64,000 nucleotides of DNA from Xylanibacter brevis ATCC 19188 (GCF_000621725.1 NZ_JHXM01000004.1:1-64000), one strand, 5' to 3'; positions 38,839-49,171 are shown, counted from the stretch's first letter. Numbers and translations are program-made. Notes: generated by a model not told the origin, from the sequence alone.

Positions 38839-40110
38839 TTATTTCTTCTTGCCAAACTCTGGGTCAATCTTCAGGAATGCACAGATGATAAAGGTGGCAG
38901 CACAGCAAATCATGGTCCACACGAAGAAGTGTTGATAACCGATGGTCTCTTGCAGCCAACCAGCCATCATGCCTGGCAGCATCATACCCAGTGCCATAAA
39001 GCCTGTGCTCATGGCATAGTGGGCTGTTTTGTGCTCGCCCTCAGCAAAATAAATCAAGTAGAGCATATAGGCGGTGAAACCAAAGCCGTAGCCAAACTGC
39101 TCAATAAAGACGCAGCCATTAATCAGCATCAGGTCTTGGGGCTGGGCATAGCTCAGATAGACGTAAACCAGGTCTGGCAGCGTGATGGCACAGACCATAG
39201 GCCACAGCCAGCGTTTCAATCCGCCATGGGCTGCAGCAATACCTCCCAGGATACCACCGATGGTCAGGCCGATGATACCTATAGTGCCATAGACGATACC
39301 CACCTGACTGGTGGTCAGGCCGAGTCCGCCATCCTTGACGGGGTCGAGCATAAAGGGGTTGATAATCTTCACCAACTGTGCCTCGGGCAGGCGGTAAAGC
39401 AGCATAAAGAGGATGGCCACCAGCGCGTTCTTCTTGGTAAAGAAGGTGCGGAAGGTCTCTACAAACTCCTTCAACACGGTGGAAGGGGTGACGTCTTTAG
39501 AGGGCCTGTCGCTGGCGGGTTTGGGGAGTATGAACTGGTGATAGGCTGCTGCCACCAGGAACAGGGCAGACATCACGCCAAAGGTCACCATCCAAGCATA
39601 AGAGATATTGTCTGTCTTCTCTTCTAGCCATCCTGCCAGTATCACCAGCAGACCTTGTCCTGCCACTGTGGCAATGCGGTAGAAGGTGCTGCGGATGCCT
39701 ACATAGAACGACTGCTCGTGGTCGTCGAGGGCATGCATATAGTAGCCATCGGCAGCAATATCATGGGTTGCCGATGTGAACGCTACAAGCCAGAAGGCTG
39801 CCAGCGTCAGGCGGAAAAACATCGAGGTGGGCAACGAGAATGCGATGCATGCAAAGCCAATGGCAATGATAAACTGCATGGCTACGGTCCACCAGCGCTT
39901 GGTTTTCATCAGGTCAACAAAGGGGCTCCAGAAGGGTTTGATGACCCAAGGCAGATAGAGCCAGCCAGTATAGAGGGCGATGTCGGTATTGGATATGCCT
40001 AGTCGCTTGTACATGATGGTTGAGATGGTCATCACTGCCACGTATGGCAGCGCCTCAGCCATGTAGAGCGTTGGTATCCACGCCCAGGGAGTTGTGCGTT
40101 TGTTATTCAT
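38839..40110 (-). CDS. MFS transporter, AmpG-like (first copy)
   Basis: 423 residues, about 12 membrane segments. AmpG-like features: TPWAWIPTLYMAEALPYV at the start, LYLPWVIKPFWSPFVDLMKTKRWW near 50-75 (read as LYLPWVIKPFWSPFVDL, MKTKRWW), and AFTSATHDIAADGYYMHAL near 117 with Asp residues used for proton coupling. Likely imports peptidoglycan turnover products across the inner membrane. It lies 71 bp after the 1240-residue fusion gene and 3 bp before its paralogue; the three probably form one operon. Confidence 0.85.
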   Translation of the reverse strand: MNNKRTTPWAWIPTLYMAEALPYVAVMTISTIMYKRLGISNTDIALYTGWLYLPWVIKPFWSPFVDLMKTKRWWTVAMQFIIAIGFACIAFSLPTSMFFRLTLAAFWLVAFTSATHDIAADGYYMHALDDHEQSFYVGIRSTFYRIATVAGQGLLVILAGWLEEKTDNISYAWMVTFGVMSALFLVAAAYHQFILPKPASDRPSKDVTPSTVLKEFVETFRTFFTKKNALVAILFMLLYRLPEAQLVKIINPFMLDPVKDGGLGLTTSQVGIVYGTIGIIGLTIGGILGGIAAAHGGLKRWLWPMVCAITLPDLVYVYLSYAQPQDLMLINGCVFIEQFGYGFGFTAYMLYLIYFAEGEHKTAHYAMSTGFMALGMMLPGMMAGWLQETIGYQHFFVWTMICCAATFIICAFLKIDPEFGKKK

Positions 40111-40181
40111 AGATTATTTATTATTTAGATAAATTACTTCCACGACAGGTTGTATTTTCAGCCTCGGCAACGTTGGTAGGG

Positions 40182-43100
40182 TTAATATACCTGTTTAATT
40201 TCTGCACCTCTATAATAATATAGGAGTATTTCGTCGTATCCATAACCTTTCTCACCCATCACGGCAGCGCCTATCTGACAGAGGCCTACGCCGTGGCCCC
40301 AGCCGCGTCCGCTCAGAATGATGCGGTCGTCGTGCTGCTCTACATCGAAGTCAGAGCTATACAGATGGCTCTCGCTGAGTGTACGACGAATCTCGAGTTC
40401 CTTGCCGATGATAAACGTGCGCTTAGAGCCTACAATCTTCAGTCGCCAGATACGACCACTCTTGCCTCTGTCCAGGGGTACCAGGTCGAGGATATCACCC
40501 AGGTCCATCTTCAGTTTGCGGTTTACCAACTCGCTGAGTTGCTCGCGCGTGTACTCCACACGCCAGCGATAGAAGTCGGGGGTCTCTTGGTCGTAGTCGT
40601 TCAGCACCTGCTGCAGCACGCGCTTGTCTTTGGTATTGCAGAAGGGGTCAACGACAGAGACAAGATAGGGTTTGGGAGTATCTTCCCAACAATACTGGAA
40701 CTCCTCGGTGCGTCCACCGCAACACTTCGAGAAGCGTGCGTCACACAGTTCGCCGGCATAGACCAGCACCTGTCCGCGCGTCTGGCGGATAGCTTCTGCT
40801 ACAGCAGGAGAAGAGGCACGCGTGATGCCCTGATAGCGCTGACAGTGGTCGTCGGCACAGACATCAAACAGGGTGTGCTCTTCGCGATCGTGCCAACGCA
40901 AGAGCTCGTCGTCTTTCTTGATAAACGAGAAGAAACCTGTGGCATGCTGAGCGTCCTGGCGACGCTGTTTCTGCGACAACAGCCAAGAACGCGAGATGAC
41001 GGCATGGGCCTTCAGCAACTCGGGCGACGAGGTGGCACTCATCTCGCTCGAGATGACGCTTTCGAGATACTGTTCTACAGGCAGTTCGTTGATAGCCAGC
41101 ACTTTGTCGCTCTCTACCACCAGTCGCAACGTGCCACGGAAGGTCTGCTGTTCCTGGCGCTCCCAATGGAAGCCAACGCCGATGGTGACATCGTTGAGCG
41201 AGAACGAGGCGGCATCGTCTTGAGGCAGGAAGCGCAACTCACGATACTGCTGACCACGCCACAACAGGCCGCCCTCAGAGATGCTCACCTCCTGAGGACC
41301 TGTCAGCGTCTCGCCCTTGGCCGTATACGAGCCATTGAGCTGGAATTCGAGCTTCTCACCACTAACAATACCCACGGTGACAGAGGGTTCGCCATCAGCA
41401 GCAATAGACTTGATCCACTGTGCAGCAGCAGAATCGGACTTAGGGGTCAAGAAACGCTGCTTCAGTCGTTCAACCAACGTCTGCAGAGCTTCGTCAGAGA
41501 TGGCACACTCGCGTAAGATGGCAAAGGCGCTATCGGCATCAATGCGCTCGAAGTCCTCGCGGCGTGGGGTGATAATCAGGCCTGCCATATCCAGGGCACC
41601 AGGACTAATCATCATCTGCTCGTCATCGGCTTTGAAGTAGCAGTCGGGGCGATGCTTCTGGCGTGGGAATACCACTACGATATAGTTCTCGTCTTGCTTC
41701 CACGACACGATGTTCATCATGGGCTCTGTCTCGCCATCGACCAGGGGCATCACGTCGTGAAGTCTCATAAAGAGGCGCTCTGCGCTGCGGCGCTTAGGCG
41801 AACGGATGGCCAGTGCCGGACAGGGATAATCTTCTACCACATAGATACCTGTGTCTTCGTCTTTCTGTACCACGGTGACCAGGTTGCGCGACAATCGCTG
41901 CCACTCTTTCTGCAAGGGCAATACGCCTGTGCTGCCAGCCTGCAGATGGGCATGATCGGGTGCCGATGCGCCACAACGCGGACCATTATAGAAGACTGTC
42001 AGCTCTGGGTATTTGTCCAACAGCTGCATCATCTCGCCAAACATAGGGCGGATTTGCTGCGGACGATGACGGCGAACGGGTATCGTGAAGTGCATGGGGA
42101 GTATGGGGAATGGGTTGACCAGCAACTCGTAGTTGCCGTCCAGCGTCTTCATCATCTGTTCCTGCGGACGATTCTTGGCACAAAGGAAACAGGGGCGCTC
42201 GGCCAATGCCTTCTTTGAGATATTAGCGCCTGTGGAGCCGATGCGGGCAGGATTATATTGCACTTTCAGGTCAAAGGTGGCCTGGTCGGCATTCTGTGGT
42301 GCCAGCTCGCGAACCTCCACATGTTCAAGTTCGCGATAGCGACGGCGGGTGTCGGGCCACACCTTCATCTGGCGGAAGAAGAATCGGTCTATAGCGCTGT
42401 CGCACAGATCATGGTTTCCTGCATTCATGCGCTGACGTGCCTGTATCTCCAGGGTGCGAAGACGGTCCTTGTACAGGTTGTTGGCATTGATGCGGTCTAT
42501 GCTGAGAGCGGCATCGCTATTGCCACCCCATCGGCGACACAGATAGAGCTCGTCGTAGATGCGGCCAATGCGATAGCAGCGCGAGAACATCAGACCCATG
42601 GCGTAGTCTTCGCCATAGCTGGTGTTGGGCAACTGGAACTGGCGCAGCAGGGGTGTGAAGAAGGCACGCGGAGCACCAAGTCCGTTGATACGCAAGGCGT
42701 TGTTGGGACCATTCTCCTCGGTCCACTCCTTGTGGGCGATGAGTCCTGGGGGCAGGGTATTCAGGTCGAAATCGCACATGCGATAGGAGCCTACCACCAT
42801 GGCAGCCTTCTGTTCGCGGAAGGCATTGACAATGGTCTGCAGAGTCTTTGGCGAGCTATAGAGGTCGTCCGAGTCCAGCTGTACGGCAAAGCGTCCGCAA
42901 TGGGTATCGTTCACGGCCAAGTTCCAGCAGCCTCCGATACCGAGATCGGTTCTTTCGGGTGTTAAAACGATAAGTTTTCCGGCAGCAAACGATTGGTTTA
43001 CTTCCTTTAAAAGGGCACTTGTGTTATCGGTAGAATGATTATCCACCACGATGACATTATACTTAAAGGAAGTCTCCTGGCTCATGGCGCTCTTCACCGC

Positions 43101-43904
43101 ATCCACAATGGTCTTCTCGCGGTTAAACACAGGGATAATCACAGAGGCCTCCACGGCAAAGTTCTGCTCGTCGTAATCCACGTCGATTACCTCGGAAGGG
43201 TCAACCAGGGCATTGATGGCTTTCAGATGCTCGGTGGCCACCTGCTCCATCTCTATCTGCACATCGCGGTTAGCGGGGTTCACATAGTCAAACTGTTTCA
43301 CCCCTGAGGCACGGTTATCGTACTCTACCTCGGTATAGAGCAACTCGTTCAGGTGCAAAAGGGCACCCTGTCGGCTCAGGTAGAGGCGCAACTGATAGAG
43401 TCCGCCATATATATACAAGGTATCGGCCTCTTCCTGTGCCCAGCGGCGCATCAAAGAACCACGCAACAACCAGAGTGATCCGAAGTCGAAGTCATCACGG
43501 ATGGAGCCCAACTGATAGTCGATGGCTGGATGCTTCTCGACAGACTGCTCCCCACCCTCGCCTATCTTTCGCTCCCAGTGGTCGGCATAGACCATCGAAG
43601 CCTGACTGTCGTTGGCTGCCTGAGCCATGCGTTCCAAGGCGCCTTCGCCCAAGGACAGAGGTACAGGTTTGGTCAACAAGACGACATAGTCGGATAAAGA
43701 CAGCTGTGCCACCTGCTTTAGGGTCTCCGTAGAGGTCACGTCCTTGACCACCAGCGTGGTACATTCCTCGGGAATGACATCAAGAGGTTTGTTGACAAGC
43801 AGGCAAATATTGCGCACCAACACGCTGGCACGCAGTTGCTCCAGCACGGGAGCCACGTCTTGTATATCATTACAAGGCATGAAAAAATCAATCGTCCCTT
43901 TCAT
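40182..43904 (-). CDS. Giant GT2 / DUF4922 (HIT-like) / SpoIID-LytB fusion protein
   Basis: 1240 residues. Residues 1-240: glycosyltransferase-like fold lacking clear catalytic motifs. 252-480: GT2 glycosyltransferase ([37 protein letters not shown] as DxD near 344). 520-800: DUF4922-like, with PCFLC (572-575) and a HIT/GalT-type HAHLQ motif at 651-655, suggesting nucleotidylyl transfer or phosphorylase chemistry. About 860-1235: SpoIID/LytB domain ([40 protein letters not shown] near 1200). No signal peptide or membrane segment is seen, although SpoIID domains normally act outside the membrane. Two AmpG-like permeases follow, so a role in handling imported wall or glycan fragments is inferred. 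Confidence 0.82.
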   Translation of the reverse strand: MKGTIDFFMPCNDIQDVAPVLEQLRASVLVRNICLLVNKPLDVIPEECTTLVVKDVTSTETLKQVAQLSLSDYVVLLTKPVPLSLGEGALERMAQAANDSQASMVYADHWERKIGEGGEQSVEKHPAIDYQLGSIRDDFDFGSLWLLRGSLMRRWAQEEADTLYIYGGLYQLRLYLSRQGALLHLNELLYTEVEYDNRASGVKQFDYVNPANRDVQIEMEQVATEHLKAINALVDPSEVIDVDYDEQNFAVEASVIIPVFNREKTIVDAVKSAMSQETSFKYNVIVVDNHSTDNTSALLKEVNQSFAAGKLIVLTPERTDLGIGGCWNLAVNDTHCGRFAVQLDSDDLYSSPKTLQTIVNAFREQKAAMVVGSYRMCDFDLNTLPPGLIAHKEWTEENGPNNALRINGLGAPRAFFTPLLRQFQLPNTSYGEDYAMGLMFSRCYRIGRIYDELYLCRRWGGNSDAALSIDRINANNLYKDRLRTLEIQARQRMNAGNHDLCDSAIDRFFFRQMKVWPDTRRRYRELEHVEVRELAPQNADQATFDLKVQYNPARIGSTGANISKKALAERPCFLCAKNRPQEQMMKTLDGNYELLVNPFPILPMHFTIPVRRHRPQQIRPMFGEMMQLLDKYPELTVFYNGPRCGASAPDHAHLQAGSTGVLPLQKEWQRLSRNLVTVVQKDEDTGIYVVEDYPCPALAIRSPKRRSAERLFMRLHDVMPLVDGETEPMMNIVSWKQDENYIVVVFPRQKHRPDCYFKADDEQMMISPGALDMAGLIITPRREDFERIDADSAFAILRECAISDEALQTLVERLKQRFLTPKSDSAAAQWIKSIAADGEPSVTVGIVSGEKLEFQLNGSYTAKGETLTGPQEVSISEGGLLWRGQQYRELRFLPQDDAASFSLNDVTIGVGFHWERQEQQTFRGTLRLVVESDKVLAINELPVEQYLESVISSEMSATSSPELLKAHAVISRSWLLSQKQRRQDAQHATGFFSFIKKDDELLRWHDREEHTLFDVCADDHCQRYQGITRASSPAVAEAIRQTRGQVLVYAGELCDARFSKCCGGRTEEFQYCWEDTPKPYLVSVVDPFCNTKDKRVLQQVLNDYDQETPDFYRWRVEYTREQLSELVNRKLKMDLGDILDLVPLDRGKSGRIWRLKIVGSKRTFIIGKELEIRRTLSESHLYSSDFDVEQHDDRIILSGRGWGHGVGLCQIGAAVMGEKGYGYDEILLYYYRGAEIKQVY

Positions 43905-43923
43905 CGTTTTAGAATTTTATGTG

Positions 43924-43982
43924 CAAAAGTAATCATTTTCAACGAAATTGACGAAACATATCGAAAAAATTACGTACCTTTG
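43924..43982. promoter_or_regulatory. Divergent promoters for the GT2 fusion gene and rlmN
   Basis: Leftward box TACTTTTG (CAAAAGTA at 43924-43931) lies 19 bp before the fusion start. Rightward TACCTTTG at 43975-43982 is only 4 bp (CAGC) before the rlmN ATG, so rlmN mRNA should be leaderless. Confidence 0.6.
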
Positions 43983-43986
43983 CAGC

Positions 43987-45063
43987 ATGAACAATAGAAA
44001 AAAAGTGCTCATGGGCCTTTCTGTTTCACAACTGAAAGAGTTGGTGAAGCAACTTGGCATGCCAGCCTTCACAGGCGGACAGATTGCTAAGTGGCTATAT
44101 GATAAGCACGTGAAGAGCATCGACGAGATGACAAACCTCTCGAAAGCCAACCGCGAACGACTGGCCGAGGATTTCTGCGTTGGAGCCATGGAGCCCCTGC
44201 ACTGCCAGCGCTCGGTGGATGGCACCGTGAAATACTTGTTTCCTGTGAGGTGTTCGGAATTTGCTGACAGCGCTGAGAATGGCGACAACAAGGCGCAGAA
44301 ATTCGTTGAAACGGTATTCATACCCGATGGCGACAGAGGTACGCTGTGCGTGTCTAGTCAGGTGGGATGCAAGATGAACTGCTTGTTCTGTCAGACAGGC
44401 AAGCAGGGTTTCGAGGGCAGCCTGACTGCTGCCGACATTCTGAACCAGATCTATTCGCTGCCGGAACGAGAACTGCTCACCAATATCGTATTTATGGGAC
44501 AGGGAGAACCGATGGACAATCTGGACAGTGTGCTTCAGGTCACCAACCTGCTGACCTCGCCAGATGGATATGCCTGGAGCCCGAAACGCATCACGGTGAG
44601 CTCCGTAGGCGTGAAGAGCAAGCTGAAGCGCTTCCTCGACGAGAGCGAATGCCACGTGGCTATCTCTATGCACTCACCACTGCACGAACAGCGTCTCAGT
44701 CTGATGCCGGCAGAAAAGGCAATGCCTATCGCCGAGACGGTGGAGCTACTGAAGCAGTATGACTTCACCCACCAACGCCGTTGTTCGTTTGAATACATCT
44801 GTTTTGGCGGACTCAACGATTCGCTGACGCATGCCAAGGAGATTATCAAGCTGGTCGAGGGGCTGGAGTGTCGCGTCAACCTGATTCGTTTTCACGAGAT
44901 TCCAGATGTGGACCTGCCCAGTGCCAACGAGGCTCGCATGGAACAACTGCGCGACTACCTCACCCAGCACGGTGTATTTACCACCATCCGAGCCAGTCGT
45001 GGACAAGACATCTTTGCAGCATGCGGCCTGCTGAGCACGGCACAGAAGTCACAACAATCCTGA
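43987..45063 (+). CDS. rlmN: 23S rRNA (adenine-2503-C2) methyltransferase RlmN
   Basis: 358 residues from ATG 43987; the upstream in-frame start at 43948 precedes the promoter. Radical-SAM dual-specificity methyltransferase: CxxxCxxC at C128, C132, C135 (GCKMNCLFCQTG), FMGQGEPMDN near 181, the methyl-accepting and resolving Cys region (C349-like CGLLS at the end), and ISMHSPLHEQR near 223. It methylates A2503 in 23S rRNA and A37 in some tRNAs. Followed 21 bp later by pdxA, probably co-transcribed. Confidence 0.93.
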   Translation: MNNRKKVLMGLSVSQLKELVKQLGMPAFTGGQIAKWLYDKHVKSIDEMTNLSKANRERLAEDFCVGAMEPLHCQRSVDGTVKYLFPVRCSEFADSAENGDNKAQKFVETVFIPDGDRGTLCVSSQVGCKMNCLFCQTGKQGFEGSLTAADILNQIYSLPERELLTNIVFMGQGEPMDNLDSVLQVTNLLTSPDGYAWSPKRITVSSVGVKSKLKRFLDESECHVAISMHSPLHEQRLSLMPAEKAMPIAETVELLKQYDFTHQRRCSFEYICFGGLNDSLTHAKEIIKLVEGLECRVNLIRFHEIPDVDLPSANEARMEQLRDYLTQHGVFTTIRASRGQDIFAACGLLSTAQKSQQS

Positions 45064-45084
45064 TAATACTATCAATAACTAAAT

Positions 45085-46179
45085 ATGGAAGAAAAGAAAA
45101 TCAGGGTAGCTATTACCCACGGAGATACCAACGGCGTAGGTTACGAAGTCATTCTCAAAGCCTTCGAAGACCCCGCAATGTTGGAACTATGCACACCCAT
45201 CATCTATGGCTCGCCCAAACTGGCTGAATACTATGGTAAGATGTTAGAGGCAATGCCACGCTTCAACGTCATCAAAAATGCCAGCGAGGCACGTGACGGA
45301 CAGCTGAACTTGCTGGATGTTATCAAAGGTGAAGTAAAAGTGGACCTGGGCACACCAACCCCAGAAGCCGGCGAGGCTGCCAAGGTGGCCATCGACTGCG
45401 CCATCGAGGACTACAAGAACGGGGCGTTCGACGTACTGGTCACAGCTCCTGTATTCAAAAACAGCATTGGCGGATTCAATGGGCACACCAGCTATATTGA
45501 GCGCCAGATGAACGATGGCAAGAAGGGACTGACCATCCTAATGAACGACGGACTTCGCGTTGCATTGGTCACCAACCATGTGGCAATCAAAGACGTGGCT
45601 GAGTCTATCACCAAACAAAAGATTGTGGAGAAGACAATCCTCTTCCACGAGTCGCTGCGCCGCGACCTGCGCATTGCAAATCCACGTATTGCCATCCTGG
45701 CTCTGAACCCTCGCTGTGGCGAGGATGGTGCGCTGGGCGACGAGGAGCAGGAGATTATCGTACCCGCTGTAGAGGAACTGGCCGAGAAGAGCATCCAGGC
45801 CTTTGGTCCCTACGCTGCCGACGACTTCTTCGGACACGGCAGCTACAGTTACTTCGATGGTGTGCTGGCCATGTATCACGATCAGGGACAGACTCCTTTC
45901 AAGACCCTAACCCCAGAGAACGGCGTGCGCTTCACCACCGGACTCGACATGGTTCGCACGGCACCTGCACATGGTGCCTACTTCAATCTGGCCGGACGAA
46001 ACGAGATGGACGCACAGTCTATGCGCAACGCCATCTATGCGGCACTCGACATCTATCGCAATCGCCACAACTACGACGAGCCTCTGGCCAACCCGCTGCC
46101 AAAGCTCTACCACGAGAAGCGAGACGAGAGCGAGAAAGTGCGTTTCCGCTCACAGCCTAAGAAAGAGCAAAATCAGTAA
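45085..46179 (+). CDS. pdxA: 4-hydroxythreonine-4-phosphate dehydrogenase
   Basis: 364 residues. Seen: ITHGDTNGVGYEVILKAF at the N terminus, APVFKNSIGGFNGHTSYIE near 123 (metal His), NHVAIKDVAESI near 172, LNPRCGEDGALGDEE near 213, and MYHDQGQTPFKTL plus GLDMVRTAPAHGAYFNLAG near 262-300 with the remaining metal His residues. It oxidises 4-phosphohydroxythreonine in pyridoxal phosphate synthesis. It lies between rlmN and the sigma-54 activator; the latter begins 57 bp downstream. Confidence 0.93.
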   Translation: MEEKKIRVAITHGDTNGVGYEVILKAFEDPAMLELCTPIIYGSPKLAEYYGKMLEAMPRFNVIKNASEARDGQLNLLDVIKGEVKVDLGTPTPEAGEAAKVAIDCAIEDYKNGAFDVLVTAPVFKNSIGGFNGHTSYIERQMNDGKKGLTILMNDGLRVALVTNHVAIKDVAESITKQKIVEKTILFHESLRRDLRIANPRIAILALNPRCGEDGALGDEEQEIIVPAVEELAEKSIQAFGPYAADDFFGHGSYSYFDGVLAMYHDQGQTPFKTLTPENGVRFTTGLDMVRTAPAHGAYFNLAGRNEMDAQSMRNAIYAALDIYRNRHNYDEPLANPLPKLYHEKRDESEKVRFRSQPKKEQNQ

Positions 46180-46236
46180 TTTTTCTGCCAGAATTGCAGT
46201 ATTCTCAGAAAAAATATGTAATTTTGTCAGCCAATT

Positions 46237-47916
46237 ATGAAGAGTACAGAACTACAAAGCATCAAACAGAGGTACAACATCGTGGGCAACTGCGAGGCGT
46301 TGAACCATGTACTTGACGTCGCCCTACAGGTGGCGCCAACTGATTTGAGCGTACTCATCGTAGGCGAGAGCGGTGTGGGTAAAGAGATTATCCCACGCGT
46401 TATTCACGACAATTCTCCTCGCAAACGCGAGAAATACTTCGCCATCAACTGTGGTTCTATTCCCGAGGGCACCATCGACTCTGAGCTTTTCGGCCACATC
46501 AAGGGTTCGTTCACGGGTGCTATCAACGACTCACCTGGCTACTTTGGCGTGGCCAACAAGGGCACATTGTTCCTTGACGAGGTGGGCGAACTGCCCTTGG
46601 CCACCCAGGCCCGCTTGCTGCGTGTGCTGGAGACTGGCGAATACATTCCCGTTGGTGCTACCGAGGTGCGCAAGACTGATGTACGCATCGTAGCTGCCAC
46701 CAACGTGAACATCCGTCAGGCCATCAGCGAAGGTCGCTTCCGCGAAGACCTCTATTATCGTCTTAACTCCATCCCCATACAGATGCCTCCTCTGCGCGAA
46801 CGCGGAGAAGACATCGTGCTGCTGTTCCGTCTCTTTGCCATGCAGATGGCAGACAAATACAAGATGGAACGTATTCAGTTGACCGACGAGGCCAAACAGA
46901 TGCTGACACGCTACAAATGGCCGGGAAACGTGCGCCAACTGAAGAACATCACAGAGCAGATTTCCATTCTCAGCCCCAACCGACTGATCACACCCGAGAT
47001 TCTGTCGCAGTTCATACCGCAGGATCGCGAGAGCACGCAATTGGCGGTGGTCAACAAAGGTAGCGACCACTCGTTCGAGAACGAGCGCGAGATTCTTTAT
47101 AAGATCCTCTTCGAGTTGCGTGGCAACGTCAACGACATGCGCCGCGAGATGAGCCAGCTGAAGAAGCAGATGGAAGACGTGAAGACGGCCCCCACTCAGG
47201 CCATCAACCCCATTCAGACCATCAATCCCATCACTCCTATTCTTGAAGAGGCCGAGGCCGAGGAATACATTGACCCACAGCCTGAACAAGAGAACCTGAA
47301 CCTCAGCGAGATGGGACGTCAGATGCTGGAGAAGGCACTGGAACGCAACGGAGGCAATCGCAAGAAAGCTGCACAGGAACTGGGCATCAGCGACCGCACG
47401 CTTTATCGTCGTCTGAAGCAGTTCGGCATGGCTGTTCTCACTTGTCTCATCCTGATGTCATGCTCGGTGAGCTATAAGTTCAACGGCGCCAGCATCGACT
47501 ACAACAAGACAAAGACCATCACACTGGCCGATTTCCCCATTCGTTCTAACTATGTGTGGGGACCTATGGCCAACATTTTCAATAATCAACTGAAAGACCA
47601 GTTCGCCAATCACACCAAGCTGATGCAGGTGAAACGCAATGGCGACCTAAAGATTGATGGTGAGATCACACGCTATGAACAGCGCAACAAGTCTGTAAGC
47701 AGCGAGGGCTACTCGGCACAGACGGAGCTGTCGATGACTGTCAACGTACGTTTCACCAACAACAAGAATCATGCTGAAGACTTCGAACGCCAGTTCACCT
47801 CTACAGCAACCTACGAAACGACCCAGTCACTCAACGCCGTGCAAGAAGAGTTGGTCACCCAGATGGTGAAAGATATCTGCGACCAGATCTTCAATGCCAC
47901 AGTAGCCAACTGGTAA
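46237..47916 (+). CDS. Sigma-54-type activator fused in frame to an LptE-family lipoprotein
   Basis: 559 residues. Residues 15-270 are an AAA+ enhancer-binding domain: Walker A GESGVGKE at 43-50, GSFTGA loop at 90-95 (GAFTGA variant), Walker B GTLFLDEVGELP near 110. No receiver or sensor domain precedes it. Residues 355-397 are a Fis-type helix-turn-helix (NRKKAAQELGISDRTLYRRL). At 398 the same frame continues into MAVLTCLILMSCSVSYKFNG, a lipobox plus LptE-family domain ending FNATVANW. In relatives these are two adjacent genes. The fused frame is open, so either a fusion is made or translation restarts at 47428; a cytosolic activator carrying a lipoprotein tail would be biologically odd. Confidence 0.85.
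   Translation: MKSTELQSIKQRYNIVGNCEALNHVLDVALQVAPTDLSVLIVGESGVGKEIIPRVIHDNSPRKREKYFAINCGSIPEGTIDSELFGHIKGSFTGAINDSPGYFGVANKGTLFLDEVGELPLATQARLLRVLETGEYIPVGATEVRKTDVRIVAATNVNIRQAISEGRFREDLYYRLNSIPIQMPPLRERGEDIVLLFRLFAMQMADKYKMERIQLTDEAKQMLTRYKWPGNVRQLKNITEQISILSPNRLITPEILSQFIPQDRESTQLAVVNKGSDHSFENEREILYKILFELRGNVNDMRREMSQLKKQMEDVKTAPTQAINPIQTINPITPILEEAEAEEYIDPQPEQENLNLSEMGRQMLEKALERNGGNRKKAAQELGISDRTLYRRLKQFGMAVLTCLILMSCSVSYKFNGASIDYNKTKTITLADFPIRSNYVWGPMANIFNNQLKDQFANHTKLMQVKRNGDLKIDGEITRYEQRNKSVSSEGYSAQTELSMTVNVRFTNNKNHAEDFERQFTSTATYETTQSLNAVQEELVTQMVKDICDQIFNATVANW
47428..47916 (+). CDS. LptE-family outer-membrane lipoprotein (internal start within the fused frame)
   Basis: 162 residues if translation begins at ATG 47428. 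The N terminus AVLTCLILMSC is a short lipoprotein signal with Cys at about 12; it lacks its own basic n-region, which the preceding RRLKQFG would provide in the fused reading. Mature residues SYKFNGASIDYNKTKTI, LKIDGEITRYEQ and VNVRFTNNKN match the LptE family that helps LptD insert lipopolysaccharide at the outer membrane. Essential-pathway membership argues that a separately exported form must exist. Confidence 0.6.
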   Translation: MAVLTCLILMSCSVSYKFNGASIDYNKTKTITLADFPIRSNYVWGPMANIFNNQLKDQFANHTKLMQVKRNGDLKIDGEITRYEQRNKSVSSEGYSAQTELSMTVNVRFTNNKNHAEDFERQFTSTATYETTQSLNAVQEELVTQMVKDICDQIFNATVANW

Positions 47917-47938
47917 GCCATTAATCAACATCGAAATC

Positions 47939-48715
47939 ATGGAAATAGCAGAGCTCATCAAACACCCTGAACGCCTGGATCGCGACACTCTCTACGAGTT
48001 GCGCTCCATGCTCGCGCTCTATCCCTATTTCCAGACCGCACGACTGCTCATGCTGCAGAATCTCTATCTGCTGCATGATCCCTCGTTCGATACAGAACTG
48101 CGTCGGGCAGCCATCTATATCACCGACCGACGCGTGCTTTTCCAGATGATAGAGGCAGCCCACTACCAGCTGCGTAAAAACAGCGAGACAGCTACCACGT
48201 CGAAAGCTACCATGGACGAGGCGTCTGCCGACACCTCTACCCGCACACTGTCGCTCATTGACAACTTCCTGGATTCTATCCCCAAGGAGAACGAACCCGA
48301 AACTGACAAAAAGAAGGCAAAACGCAAGCCTACGCCCGCTGATGCCGCTGTCGATTACGTGGCTTATCTCCTTGAATGCGAGGACTATCAGGAAGAAGAC
48401 TCTGTGCCAAGACTCAAAGGACAGAGCCTCATCGACTCATTCATAAATAATGACACGGGCAAAATTGTTCTCCCAGAGACCCCTACCCTAAGACCGGAAC
48501 TCGAAGAAGACAGCACCGAAGAAGGAAAAGCTGCAGGTGAAGACTATTTCACAGAAACTTTAGCTCGAATTTATATCAAACAAGGAAATTATTCCAAAGC
48601 TTTAGAAATAATTCAGCGATTAAGTTTGGATTATCCGAAAAAAAATGCTTACTTTGCAGACCAAATTCGTTTCTTAGAGAAATTGATTATAAATAATAAT
48701 AAAAATAAAAAGTAA
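47939..48715 (+). CDS. Conserved Bacteroidales protein with TPR-like C terminus
   Basis: 258 residues, no signal peptide. N-terminal ~80 residues (LIKHPERLDRDTLYELRSMLALYPYFQTARLLMLQNLY, read in parts) form a conserved helical domain; the middle is acidic and variable; the C terminus (YFTETLARIYIKQGNYSKALEIIQRLSLDYPKKNAYFADQI, read in parts) resembles one TPR. It follows the LptE-type gene by 22 bp and precedes secG by 5 bp, the order expected in this phylum. The last ~200 bp are notably more AT-rich than the rest. Function unknown, perhaps linked to envelope assembly. Confidence 0.75.
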   Translation: MEIAELIKHPERLDRDTLYELRSMLALYPYFQTARLLMLQNLYLLHDPSFDTELRRAAIYITDRRVLFQMIEAAHYQLRKNSETATTSKATMDEASADTSTRTLSLIDNFLDSIPKENEPETDKKKAKRKPTPADAAVDYVAYLLECEDYQEEDSVPRLKGQSLIDSFINNDTGKIVLPETPTLRPELEEDSTEEGKAAGEDYFTETLARIYIKQGNYSKALEIIQRLSLDYPKKNAYFADQIRFLEKLIINNNKNKK

Positions 48716-48720
48716 AAAAG

Positions 48721-49104
48721 ATGTACACATTATTCATTATCCTCATCGTAATCGCAGCTTTGCTCATGGTTGGCATTGTGCTGATTCAAGAGTCAAAAGG
48801 TGGTGGTTTGGCATCAAACTTCGCATCTTACAACCAGATTGGTGGTGTTCGTAAGACCACTGATTTCATTGAGAAAGCCACATGGGGCCTTGCAGCCTTC
48901 ATGGTTGTTGTAAGCATTGCTTGCGCGTATGTTCTCCCCACAGCTCAAAACGAAGCTCCTGCCGTGCTCAATGGCATTGAGTCTCCTGAGGCTAATCCCA
49001 ACAATGTTCCCGCTTTCGGAGCTAGTCCTGCACAGCAGGAAGAGGCAGCCGCACCTGCAGAAGAGGCCGCTCCTGCACAGGCTGATGAGCAGAAAGCAGA
49101 GTAA
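48721..49104 (+). CDS. secG: Preprotein translocase subunit SecG
   Basis: 127 residues. Two membrane segments (about 3-22 and 55-75) bracket the SecG motif LIQESKGGGLASNF near 22-35, followed by a long alanine/glutamate/proline-rich cytosolic tail common in Bacteroidetes SecG. It forms part of the SecYEG channel. Five bp after the preceding gene, so probably last in that operon; tRNA-His with its own promoter follows. Confidence 0.92.
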   Translation: MYTLFIILIVIAALLMVGIVLIQESKGGGLASNFASYNQIGGVRKTTDFIEKATWGLAAFMVVVSIACAYVLPTAQNEAPAVLNGIESPEANPNNVPAFGASPAQQEEAAAPAEEAAPAQADEQKAE

Positions 49105-49171
49105 TCTTCATTTATTTGAAGTTTTTTCGAAAAAAGTCGCCATTTTATTTGGCAATATCAAATAAAAGACG

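Noticed and set aside
40293..41516. 407-codon plus-strand frame
   Set aside because: Antisense shadow of the giant fusion gene, which has clear domain motifs.
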